Below, in pieces: positions 1 through 6,441 of a DNA stretch of 11,059 nt (positions within the stretch are counted from its first letter, which is position 1; each line of letters starts with the position of its first letter). The notes beneath the pieces were generated by a model, which made no database searches, was not told where the DNA came from, and was given only the letters and a program-made list of their open reading frames with translations. The DNA is from JAAFHS01 sp046049665 (GTDB taxonomy: Bacteria > Pseudomonadota > Alphaproteobacteria > Rhodobacterales > Rhodobacteraceae), in assembly GCA_046049665.1 (NCBI GenBank), contig JBJOQW010000013.1, forward strand, positions 1 through 11,059. The letters run 5' to 3'. A program made the position numbers and the translations under genes.

Positions 1-938
1 CCCCGCACATATTCGCGCCAGCCGATGATCTGGCGGATAAAGCCTTCGGCAGCGTTGATGGGCACCTTTCCCGCCCGCCAGGCAGCCTCTGCCGCGCGGC
101 ACACCTCTAACGGGTCAAGCAGGCCGATGTTGATGTAGGGCGACAGCAACGAGTGATAGAGCGTGGCATCACCCGCCAGCATGGCATCCTGATAATCACC
201 GAACTGCGGCAGGGCATGTGTGATGAAATGGTCCATAGCGGCCAAGGCCCCGGCCCTGTCAGTCGCCCAGCCAAAGGGCGTCAGGCGGCCAAAATGGCCG
301 GGGAATTCGCGGGCGACCAGATCAAGCACCGCTTGCGTGATGGTGTCAGGATCAAACCTTGGGGGCTGCGGGCGAAAGAGGTCAGCCTTGGCGGGTTTGC
401 GGTTGTCGTGGTCATAGTTCCACTGACCCCCGGCTGGCTGATCGCCCTCCATCATCAGGCCCGTCTTGCGGCGCATGTCACGGTAGAACCACTCCATCCG
501 CAACTGCTTGCGCCCCTCGGCCCAGGCCGCGAATTCGCCCTTGGAGGCGATGAAACGCGGGTCGGGCCAAACCTTTACTGGCAGGGGCAGGCCTTCCAGC
601 GCCTGCGCCAGCCGCCATTCGCCCGGCTCCATCGCCCAGACCTGCGCGGCCCCCGTTTCGCTGGCGCGGCGGATCAGTTCGCCAGTGATGCTGTGGGTGT
701 TGGCCGGATCATCCAGTTGCGTATAGGCCACGCGAAAGCCCTGAGCGGTCAGCGCGGCCGCATGTTTGCGCATGGCGGACAGGATCAGTGCAATTTTCTG
801 CGGGTGGTGGGGCACATAGGTGCCCTCGGCATGCACCTCGGCCATGACGATCATATCATGCGCGGGGTCGGCAGCGGCCAGCATCGGCAGGCCAAGGGTC
901 AGCTGATCACCCAGGATCAGGATCAGGCGGCCTACCAT
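1..938 (-). CDS. Photolyase/cryptochrome-related flavoprotein (FeS-BCP / DPRP type), C-terminus outside window
   Basis: Reading leftward from the ATG at 938-936 gives about 312 open codons running off the window. The start MVGRLILILGDQL matches the Rossmann-like N-terminal domain of the deoxyribodipyrimidine photolyase-related family (PF04244). Further conserved stretches are WNYDHDNRKP near residue 170, and LYHSLLSPYINIGLL and FIRQIIGWREYVRG near the edge, in the FAD-binding helical part. Members of this family (such as Agrobacterium PhrB) are (6-4) photolyases or CryB-like photoreceptors with FAD, a lumazine-type antenna and a 4Fe-4S cluster; the cluster cysteines lie in the missing C-terminal third, so the cluster cannot be confirmed here. 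The ATG overlaps the stop of the upstream SDR gene by 7 nt (ATGGTAG), indicating translational coupling. Repair enzyme versus light sensor cannot be decided from this part. Confidence 0.9.
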   Translation of the reverse strand, partial: MVGRLILILGDQLTLGLPMLAAADPAHDMIVMAEVHAEGTYVPHHPQKIALILSAMRKHAAALTAQGFRVAYTQLDDPANTHSITGELIRRASETGAAQVWAMEPGEWRLAQALEGLPLPVKVWPDPRFIASKGEFAAWAEGRKQLRMEWFYRDMRRKTGLMMEGDQPAGGQWNYDHDNRKPAKADLFRPQPPRFDPDTITQAVLDLVAREFPGHFGRLTPFGWATDRAGALAAMDHFITHALPQFGDYQDAMLAGDATLYHSLLSPYINIGLLDPLEVCRAAEAAWRAGKVPINAAEGFIRQIIGWREYVR

Positions 939-1597
939 GGCACGACTTCACCCCTGTAATCGAAAAAGCCGCCGGATTGTGCAGGCAGCAGGCCATCCAG
1001 CACGTCCAGCAGTGCAGCGGCGGCTTGCGCGGGTGTCAGCTTTTCATAGGCGGGCTGATAGGCGGCGGTAAAGGGCGTGTCCACCGTGCCGGGGTGCAAC
1101 AGGGCAAGGGTCGTCTGCGGATGGCTGCGGGCGACCTCAATTGCAGCGGTGTGGATCAACTGGTTCAGCGCGGCTTTGGCGGCACGGTAGGCATACCAGC
1201 CGCCAAGCGCGTTATCCCCGATGGAGCCCACGCGCGCCGACAACACGCCAAAGCGCGCGGGCGCATCGCGCGGCATCAGGCGTAGCACGTGTTTCAGCAC
1301 CAGCATCGGCCCCATGGCGTTCAGCGCGAATTGTGCGGCAAGGGCTGCGGGATCAACCGATTTCAGGCTTTTCTCAGGCCGGGCGCCATTGATGACAAGG
1401 GCGCCAGTGGCCACAATGACGGTATCAAACGGCGCTTCCAGTGCGGACAGTGCCCGCTGGATTGACGCTTCATCCGTGACGTCCATCCCATCAACGCTGC
1501 GCGACAACCCGGTGACCTGCGCACCGCGCGCGCCAAGTGCCGTCACCAATGCCCCGCCAATACCGCCCGATGCGCCAATCACCAATGCCCGTTGCAT
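932..1597 (-). CDS. Short-chain dehydrogenase/reductase (SDR), CsgA/C-factor-like
   Basis: A 221-residue Rossmann oxidoreductase. Residues 8-14 (GASGGIG) are the glycine-rich NAD(P)-binding turn and Y137-RAA-K141 is the catalytic YxxxK; S125 (or S120) and N93 are plausible partners in the catalytic tetrad. The usual NNAG is replaced by ATG-type sequence around residues 63-65. The short length and missing canonical NAG resemble the small cytoplasmic SDRs annotated as CsgA/C-factor-like; the substrate is unknown. A strong ribosome-binding site (AGGAAGGG, 1609-1602) precedes the ATG at 1597. The stop overlaps the photolyase-related start, so the two are probably co-transcribed and coupled. Dehydrogenase fold is secure; physiological role is not. 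Confidence 0.9.
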   Translation of the reverse strand: MQRALVIGASGGIGGALVTALGARGAQVTGLSRSVDGMDVTDEASIQRALSALEAPFDTVIVATGALVINGARPEKSLKSVDPAALAAQFALNAMGPMLVLKHVLRLMPRDAPARFGVLSARVGSIGDNALGGWYAYRAAKAALNQLIHTAAIEVARSHPQTTLALLHPGTVDTPFTAAYQPAYEKLTPAQAAAALLDVLDGLLPAQSGGFFDYRGEVVPW

Positions 1598-1615
1598 GAT
1601 ACCCTTCCTGTCACC

Positions 1616-1627
1616 CGCCCATGGGCG
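1616..1627. promoter_or_regulatory. 12-bp perfect palindrome upstream of the SDR ribosome-binding site
   Basis: CGCCCATGGGCG is a perfect palindrome 7 nt upstream of the Shine-Dalgarno sequence of the SDR gene, in the 84-nt gap after the SGNH gene. It could be a protein-binding site or part of mRNA structure, or arise by chance in GC-rich DNA. No convincing promoter boxes accompany it. Confidence 0.2.
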
Positions 1628-1681
1628 TCAGCGCGAGGTAGCGCCCTTGGCCTGCCAATCAACAGCCGGGCGCCAACAGGA

Positions 1682-2410
1682 TCATGGTTCCAGGATGTGT
1701 TGCAACAGTGCCTGACCGTAGGCTGCGTTGCCGTGAACGCCATCTTCGGCACGCCATTCGTCCGGCAGAACCCGGCCCAGCGGGCCATCCACCTCGCGCG
1801 GGTCGAATACCTGCAGGCCATATTCGCGCAGGCGCCGTGTGATCATCCGCGCGGCCATGTTGGACATTGGATCATCCGACAGGATGGGTGGCGCGATGAT
1901 TGTCAGATCACAGCGCGTGGCAATCCGTCGCAAGGCCCGCCAGATCGTGCGGCGGCGTTGGGTGATCATCGCTTCCAGCACAGCACTGCTCATGAAACTG
2001 GCGTCAGGGTCGGCGGCAAAGGCTGCTTCATCCACGGTATGCCCACGGTGGGTCATCGGTGGCAGCAAGCGGCCCAGATGGTAGCCAGCAGAGGCAAGCA
2101 CGGGCGCACCGTGACGGAACAGTTGTCCGCCCATCGCAGCGCGTGCTTCAGTCACCCGGCGGCGCACATAGCGCGAACCGGCCTGATCAATTTCGCGTTC
2201 CGCATGGATCGTGATCAGACCTGCGTGCCAGATATTGCCGGACAGGTACAAAAGCCCGGTACTGATCCCTTCGGCTTTTGCGCCAAGGTCCAGTGCAGCG
2301 GTGTGGCTGTCACCAAAAATGAACAGTTCCGGAATGTCGGCGGCGTCCACGCGGGTTTCGGTGACATCCGCAATGTTGCTATCCATCTGCATGTCAGTCT
2401 CAGGATGCAT
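1682..2410 (-). CDS. SGNH/GDSL-hydrolase-like protein
   Basis: A 242-residue protein of unknown substrate. FIFGDSHTAALDLG near residues 30-43 resembles SGNH block I, with Ser in GDSHT the candidate nucleophile. Near the C-terminus EDGVHGNAAYG gives an Asp-x-x-His-like pair (block V), followed by the usual terminal helix. No signal peptide or membrane helix is obvious, so it is probably cytoplasmic. A longer open frame extends upstream, but the ATG at 2410 is chosen because GGAGG (2421-2417) sits exactly 6 nt before it; the extra upstream residues are Arg/Pro/Trp-rich and overlap the GSCFA coding frame. It overlaps the end of the GSCFA remnant by 11 nt, so the two were probably translationally coupled. 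GSCFA proteins are also SGNH-like, suggesting a shared pathway (esterase or acyl/acetyl-transfer chemistry); this is inference. Confidence 0.75.
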   Translation of the reverse strand: MHPETDMQMDSNIADVTETRVDAADIPELFIFGDSHTAALDLGAKAEGISTGLLYLSGNIWHAGLITIHAEREIDQAGSRYVRRRVTEARAAMGGQLFRHGAPVLASAGYHLGRLLPPMTHRGHTVDEAAFAADPDASFMSSAVLEAMITQRRRTIWRALRRIATRCDLTIIAPPILSDDPMSNMAARMITRRLREYGLQVFDPREVDGPLGRVLPDEWRAEDGVHGNAAYGQALLQHILEP

Positions 2411-3251
2411 TATAGACCTCCAGCATGGCGACTTCGCAGGCAAGTTCTTCCTGTGCCATGGCCGCAGCGGCAGTGGCCTTGCGGCGGGCCACCAACGCAT
2501 CTTCGGTTGAACGGGCGCGTGCTGCACCTGTCAGGTTCAGCCCGCCAAAGAAATGGCGCATGACCAAAGCCACGCCTTCGGGCCGCACACTGCGCATGTT
2601 GGTTTCCCAAAAGCGCGCGGCGGTCGGTGCGCCGGTGATCACCTCGTATGACGGAAAGTAATCGACGTGATCGCAATCTTCGGCCATTTCGGCCGCAACA
2701 CCGCGCAGCACGGACTTTTACCGCGTGGTGGCCACCAGCACATGCTGGCCACTTGCGGTTGCGGTCAAAGGCACGGGGGACACGGTCAGCAACAGCCGTG
2801 CATCGGGGTTCAGGCGGTGGATCAGCGCAAGGCTGGCATCCAGATCGGCACGGATGGCAGCAGCGCGGTAATTGACAAAGCGGTGGCGGGCCGGATCAAA
2901 GGTGCCGCCTTGGGTACCCGGGCAAAGGGCATAGGGCAGACCGGTCTCAACCGACTCCCAGCCTTCGGTCAGGCCCAGCGTGAACACCACCACATCGGCA
3001 TTGCGCACGGCACGCGCCAACCCCCGCAGCATCGAGACGCGCGAGGCCAGCGCCTCGGCCCGCGAGACAAAGCCATCAGGTTCGATCATCGGGCGCAGGC
3101 TGTCACGGAAGCAGGTGGCGTCTTGCCAGACCTCTGGCACATCTGCCGCCGTGTCACCAACGGCAAGCGTCAGCAACAGGCGGAACTGGGCAAACGAATA
3201 GATATTGGCAGTGCGCGCCACACAGATTTTTCCGCTTTTCTTTCGGCCCAC
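2400..3251 (-). pseudogene. GSCFA-domain protein remnant: N-terminus missing and in-frame TAA
   Basis: Two open stretches in the same leftward frame (3251-2721 and 2717-2400) are separated only by a TAA at 2720-2718. Joined, they read as the body of a GSCFA-family protein (PF08885): NIYSFAQF, VFTLGLTEGWES, YALCPGTQGGTFDPARH, LTVSPVPLTATASGQHV, then after the stop KSVLRGVAAEM, VDYFPSYEVITG and FWETNMRSV. In the family, as I recall it, the stop site is a serine in a TxYSKSVLR motif, one substitution from TAA. The family's N-terminal region, including the GSCFA motif with the presumed nucleophile, is absent: the frame begins at a GTG (3251) with a few basic residues and enters the family at the NIY motif, and the DNA beyond is the leuA leader. 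Truncation plus nonsense codon make function unlikely. The 3' end still overlaps the SGNH gene normally. Confidence 0.85.
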
Positions 3252-3257
3252 GCCCCG

Positions 3258-3263
3258 TATAGT
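3258..3263 (+). promoter_or_regulatory. Candidate -10 box for the leuA leader transcript
   Basis: TATAGT matches the sigma-70 -10 consensus at five of six positions. It lies 8 nt before the leader-peptide ATG at 3272, so initiation at the usual distance would fall at about 3270-3272 and the message would begin at or beside the start codon. No Shine-Dalgarno-like sequence precedes that ATG, which agrees. The -35 region around 3234-3240 (CTTTTC) is poor. Confidence 0.55.
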
Positions 3264-3271
3264 CCGCGTCC

Positions 3272-3355
3272 ATGAACACGCGTGTCAATATCGCCGTTTC
3301 CCGTGCTGCCAAGGGCCCCCTGCCCCTTGGGCTGCTTCTTCTTACGCTGCGCTGA
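3272..3355 (+). CDS. leuL: Leucine-rich leader peptide of leuA (attenuator peptide)
   Basis: A 27-codon frame, ATG at 3272 and TGA at 3353-3355, ending PLPLGLLLLTLR. Seven of its last eleven codons are Leu (four CTT, three CTG, at 3320-3349), ending just before nested inverted repeats upstream of leuA. This is the classic layout of ribosome-mediated attenuation: scarcity of charged leucyl-tRNA stalls the ribosome in the Leu run and changes downstream RNA folding. There is no ribosome-binding site before the ATG and a -10-like box ends 8 nt upstream, so the peptide is probably translated from a leaderless mRNA, as described for trpL in Sinorhizobium. It is too short for standard gene callers. 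The alternative, a chance Leu-rich frame, is unlikely given its place and the adjoining stems. Confidence 0.8.
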   Translation: MNTRVNIAVSRAAKGPLPLGLLLLTLR

Positions 3356-3399
3356 GCGTGCCCGCCGGGCGCAGCCGCTCAGGACAGGACAGCGCCCGG
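3346..3399 (+). promoter_or_regulatory. Competing RNA stems of the leuA attenuator
   Basis: GCTGCGC (3346-3352) is the exact complement of GCGCAGC (3369-3375), and CTGAGCG (3352-3358) of CGCTCAG (3376-3382); these are alternative pairings of segment 1 with segment 2. CCGGGCGC (3365-3372), overlapping segment 2, is the exact complement of GCGCCCGG (3392-3399). The 1:2 and 2:3 folds therefore exclude each other. Segment 1 contains the leader stop codon, so a ribosome finishing the peptide would mask it and favour 2:3, whereas stalling on the first Leu codons leaves 1:2 free. That polarity fits 2:3 as the off state at high leucine. No run of T follows 3399, so the terminator may be U-poor, Rho-assisted, or the stem may act otherwise. 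Confidence 0.65.
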
Positions 3400-3433
3400 A
3401 GAAGGCAACGCACAACACTTCAGGAAACCGACC

Positions 3434-5008
3434 ATGACGAAAACCTCCACACAACCTCAGGTTCTGATTTTTGACACCACCCTGCGCGATGGCGAGCAAT
3501 CGCCGGGTGCAACCATGACGCATACCGAAAAGATGGAAATCGCCGCCCTGCTGGATGACATGGGCGTGGATATCATCGAAGCGGGCTTTCCCATCGCCTC
3601 GGATGGCGATTTCGAGGCCGTGACAGGCATTGCGAAACTGGCGCGCAATGCGCAGGTCTGCGGGCTGGCGCGTGCAAATTACAAGGATATCGACCGCTGC
3701 TGGGACGCCGTGCGCCATGCGGTGCGGCCGCGTATTCACACGTTCATCGGCACCTCACCCTTGCACCGGGCCATTCCCAATCTGGACATGGACCAGATGG
3801 CGGAACGGATTCATGAGACTGTGACGCATGCGCGCAACCTGTGTGACAATGTGCAATGGTCACCGATGGATGCGACGCGGACCGAGCATGATTACCTGTG
3901 CCGGGTGGTGGAAATTGCGATCAAGGCGGGTGCAACCACGATCAACATTCCGGATACGGTGGGCTATACGGCACCGCGCGAAAGTGCAGCGCTGATCCGG
4001 ATGCTTTTGGAGCGGGTGCCGGGGGCGGACGAGATCATCTTTGCGACGCATTGCCATAATGACCTTGGCATGGCGACGGCGAACGCGCTTGCGGCGGTTG
4101 AGGCGGGCGCGCGCCAGATCGAATGCACGATCAACGGTCTGGGTGAACGGGCAGGCAATACGGCGCTGGAAGAAGTGGTCATGGCGATGAAGGTGCGCAA
4201 TGACATCATGCCGTACCAGACACGCATTGATACGACGAAGATCATGAACATCAGCCGTAAGGTGGCGACGGTGTCTGGCTTTGCGGTGCAGTTCAACAAG
4301 GCGATTGTGGGCAAGAACGCCTTTGCGCATGAATCGGGCATCCATCAGGACGGCATGCTGAAGAACCGCGAAACGTTCGAGGTGATGCGGCCAGAGGATG
4401 TGGGTCTGGTGGGCACGTCTTTGCCGCTGGGCAAGCATTCGGGGCGGGCGGCGTTGCGGGCCAAGCTGCGCGAGTTGGGCTACGATCTGGCAGACAACCA
4501 GTTGAACGACGCCTTTGTGCGCTTTAAGGCTTTGGCCGACCGCAAGAAGGAAGTCTACGACGACGATCTGGTGGCCTTGTTGCAAGACCAAGGCACGCAT
4601 GAGGCGCATGACACGTTGCAGGTAAAGCGTCTGCGCGTGGTTTGCGGGACGGAAGGGCCGCAAGAGGCAGAGCTGACGCTGACGATTGACGGGGTGGACC
4701 ACAGCATTGATGCCACGGGCGATGGGCCGGTGGATGCGGCGTTCAACGCGGTCAAGATGCTGGTGCCGCATGGGGCGCGGCTGCAGCTGTATCAGGTCAG
4801 TGCTGTGACCGAAGGCACGGACGCGCAGGCGACTGTGACGGTGCGGGTGGAAGAAGACGGGCGGATTGCAACGGGGCAATCGGCGGATACGGATACGGTT
4901 GTTGCAAGCGTGAAGGCCTATGTGAATGCGCTGAACCGGTTGATCCAGCGGCGGGCAAAATCTGCGCCGGATGCGGACCGCAAGACGGTAACCTATCACG
5001 GCGAATAA
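3434..5008 (+). CDS. leuA: 2-Isopropylmalate synthase
   Basis: A complete 524-residue LeuA, close to the length of the E. coli enzyme. It condenses acetyl-CoA with 2-oxoisovalerate to 2-isopropylmalate, the committed cytosolic step of leucine synthesis (EC 2.3.3.13). The HMGL-like TIM barrel starts with FDTTLRDGEQSPG (residues 13-25), with Arg18/Asp19 catalytic and metal-binding; HCHNDLG (206-212) supplies metal-ligand histidines, followed by NGLGERAGN near 230. The region after about residue 390 is the LeuA regulatory (leucine-feedback) domain, with ATGDGPVDAAFNAVK and ATGQSADTDTVVASVKAYVNALN motifs; its presence separates LeuA from shorter homocitrate-synthase relatives. The ATG is set by AGGAAA 6 nt upstream and the N-terminal motif. 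Expression is probably controlled by the leucine leader just upstream; an intrinsic terminator follows. Confidence 0.97.
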   Translation: MTKTSTQPQVLIFDTTLRDGEQSPGATMTHTEKMEIAALLDDMGVDIIEAGFPIASDGDFEAVTGIAKLARNAQVCGLARANYKDIDRCWDAVRHAVRPRIHTFIGTSPLHRAIPNLDMDQMAERIHETVTHARNLCDNVQWSPMDATRTEHDYLCRVVEIAIKAGATTINIPDTVGYTAPRESAALIRMLLERVPGADEIIFATHCHNDLGMATANALAAVEAGARQIECTINGLGERAGNTALEEVVMAMKVRNDIMPYQTRIDTTKIMNISRKVATVSGFAVQFNKAIVGKNAFAHESGIHQDGMLKNRETFEVMRPEDVGLVGTSLPLGKHSGRAALRAKLRELGYDLADNQLNDAFVRFKALADRKKEVYDDDLVALLQDQGTHEAHDTLQVKRLRVVCGTEGPQEAELTLTIDGVDHSIDATGDGPVDAAFNAVKMLVPHGARLQLYQVSAVTEGTDAQATVTVRVEEDGRIATGQSADTDTVVASVKAYVNALNRLIQRRAKSAPDADRKTVTYHGE

Positions 5009-5044
5009 AGGCGCGCCGCAGAGGATATTTGTGCAAAGATGAAA

Positions 5045-5080
5045 GGGCGGGTGGTCAGCGATGGCCGCCCGTCTTGTTTT
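5045..5080 (+). terminator. Intrinsic terminator after leuA
   Basis: GGGCGG (5045-5050) pairs with CCGCCC (5065-5070) and is followed by GTCTTGTTTT, a T-rich tail. It lies about 37 nt beyond the leuA stop and would end the leuA transcript. Confidence 0.7.
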
Positions 5081-5102
5081 GAAACACGGGCTGATTCATA
5101 CT
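5074..5102 (+). promoter_or_regulatory. Possible promoter of the fatty-acid-hydroxylase gene
   Basis: TTGTTT (5074-5079) and CATACT (5097-5102) are separated by 17 nt and lie about 45 nt before the chosen start codon. The -35 half overlaps the T-tail of the leuA terminator. The boxes are only partial matches to consensus. Confidence 0.3.
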
Positions 5103-5147
5103 TGCGCCAAAAGCATGGCCAGAAGGCCGGGGCAAACGGGGGCGGGC

Positions 5148-6284
5148 ATGATCGGGTATATCAGGTGCAAGCTGCAGGCAGAGCTGGAATTGCCGCGTGA
5201 GGCGCGGCGCTTTGGCACGGGCTGGATTGCGGGCACGGGGGGCCTTGCGGCGGCGGTGGCGGGGCTGGCCCTTGTGATTTCGGCCAAGTTTCCGGGGCTG
5301 TTTCTGACGCCGGAACTGGCCATGGTCACGCAGGCGGCGTGGTTCCGGTTTGTAATCATGGGTCTGCTGGTGTTTGGCTTTGCCTGCGCGACGCTGTCGA
5401 TGGTGCTGCGGCCCAACAAGCTGCTGGGGCTGCTGACGGTTGCGCTGGTGCTGGCGGCAAGTCTTTTGGGCGTGGCGCGGATAGACCCGGTCGGCACACC
5501 GGGCGTGGGCATCTTTTTCGGGCTGGATTTCTTTGTGCTGAACCTTGTGTTTCTGGGGTTCATCTTCATCCCGCTGGAACGCCTTGTGCCGCACCGGCCG
5601 GAACAGACGCTGTTCCGCACGGAATGGCGGGAGGATCTGTTTTATTACCTGATCAGTTCGATGATGGTGCAGGTGCTGTCATACCTGACGCTGGCGCCAT
5701 CAGGGGCCATTCTGGCCAAGGCCGATCTGGCGGCCACGCGCAACTTTCTGGGCGGATTGCCCTTGGTGGTGCAGATCATCCTGATCATGTTGCTCACGGA
5801 CTTCGTGCAATACTGGCTGCACCGGGCGTTTCACCGGGTGCCAGCGCTATGGCGGTTCCATGCGGTGCATCATTCGGCGCAGACGATGGACTGGATCGCA
5901 GGCGCGCGGATGCATTTCCTTGAGGTGGTGATCCTGCGGGCGGTCACGGCGACGCCGATGTTCGTGCTGGGGTTCACCGAGGTGGCGCTGCAGGCCTATA
6001 TCCTGATCGTCTATGTCTATTCATCCATTCTGCACGCCAATATCCGCATAGAGCCGAAATGGATCACGCCGATCCTGGCAACGCCGCGCTTTCACCATTG
6101 GCATCACGGGATCGAGAAAGAGGCGATTGATGTGAATTTCGCGATCCACTTTCCAATCTATGACCGGTTGTTTGGCACGCATTACATGCCGGGGGACGCG
6201 TGGCCCAGCGGATACGGGATTGGCGGGCATCCGGTGCCGAAGGGATACTGGCAACAGTTTCTTTATCCGTTCCGGCGGGGGTAA
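5148..6284 (+). CDS. Membrane di-iron fatty acid hydroxylase / sterol desaturase family protein
   Basis: A 378-residue polytopic membrane protein (from the ATG at 5148) of the FA_hydroxylase/sterol desaturase superfamily (PF04116). The histidine clusters that bind the di-iron centre are HRAFH (residues 225-229), HAVHH (238-242), a His in LHAN (near 296) and HHWHH (316-320), followed by the characteristic VNFAIHFPIYDRLFGT segment. At least five hydrophobic helices precede or flank these motifs. Such enzymes hydroxylate or desaturate lipids (fatty acids, sterols, carotenoids, ornithine lipids) at the inner membrane; the substrate cannot be read here. An earlier in-frame ATG at 5061 is rejected because it lies inside the leuA terminator stem; the stretch before 5148 is polar and unlike the family. 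The G-rich sequence before 5148 is a weak ribosome-binding site, so the exact start is uncertain. Confidence 0.88.
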   Translation: MIGYIRCKLQAELELPREARRFGTGWIAGTGGLAAAVAGLALVISAKFPGLFLTPELAMVTQAAWFRFVIMGLLVFGFACATLSMVLRPNKLLGLLTVALVLAASLLGVARIDPVGTPGVGIFFGLDFFVLNLVFLGFIFIPLERLVPHRPEQTLFRTEWREDLFYYLISSMMVQVLSYLTLAPSGAILAKADLAATRNFLGGLPLVVQIILIMLLTDFVQYWLHRAFHRVPALWRFHAVHHSAQTMDWIAGARMHFLEVVILRAVTATPMFVLGFTEVALQAYILIVYVYSSILHANIRIEPKWITPILATPRFHHWHHGIEKEAIDVNFAIHFPIYDRLFGTHYMPGDAWPSGYGIGGHPVPKGYWQQFLYPFRRG

Positions 6285-6303
6285 CGCGGATTTTCGGGGG
6301 GCC

Positions 6304-6383
6304 GCTTATCAAGCCCTTACGGGCTATCTGCGCTTGGGGTAGCACGATAGTGCGCTTATCAAGCCCTCGCGGGCTACCTGCGC
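6304..6383. repeat. Two tandem 30-bp hairpin repeats between convergent genes
   Basis: The 30-bp units at 6304-6333 and 6354-6383 match at 27 of 30 positions, 50 bp apart start to start. Each begins GCTTATCAAGCCC and ends CTGCGC, with an AGCCC/GGGCT stem around a four-base loop (TTAC in the first copy, TCGC in the second). Two of the three differences fall in the loop, leaving the stems intact. They sit in the 157-bp gap between the convergent hydroxylase and SDR genes, so they may act as a bidirectional transcript end or be a REP-like dispersed element. There is no T-run. Nothing else is evident in the gap. Confidence 0.7.
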
Positions 6384-6441
6384 GCGGGTGTCGCGAAGAA
6401 AGACAGCAAGGCCTTGATGAGCAGCCGGTCTGAAGTGCCGC

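Noticed and set aside
153..959. Rightward open frame of 268 codons at the left end
   Set aside because: It is antisense to the photolyase-related gene, whose leftward translation has clear conserved motifs.
2411..2527. Upstream start for the SGNH-like gene
   Set aside because: The extension is Arg/Pro/Trp-rich, overlaps the GSCFA frame deeply, and would ignore the ideal GGAGG spaced 6 nt from the ATG at 2410.
1592..2563. Long rightward open frame of 323 codons
   Set aside because: It is antisense to the SGNH gene; composition is low-complexity His/Arg/Gly-rich and shows no family motif, while the opposite strand has a well-placed ribosome-binding site and SGNH motifs.
2400..3251. Reading the GSCFA region as two separate genes
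   Set aside because: Both parts are in the same frame, are separated by a single stop codon, and together form one continuous family match; the GTG before the second part has no ribosome-binding site of note.
3860..4999. Leftward open frame of 379 codons inside leuA
   Set aside because: It is the antisense shadow of leuA, with an Arg/His-rich translation typical of complementary GC-rich coding DNA.
5061..5147. Upstream ATG start for the fatty-acid-hydroxylase gene
   Set aside because: The ATG at 5061 lies within the leuA terminator hairpin and the added residues look non-coding.
6304..6383. CRISPR array
   Set aside because: There are only two imperfect units with a 20-bp interval, each with an internal hairpin, and no cas genes nearby.
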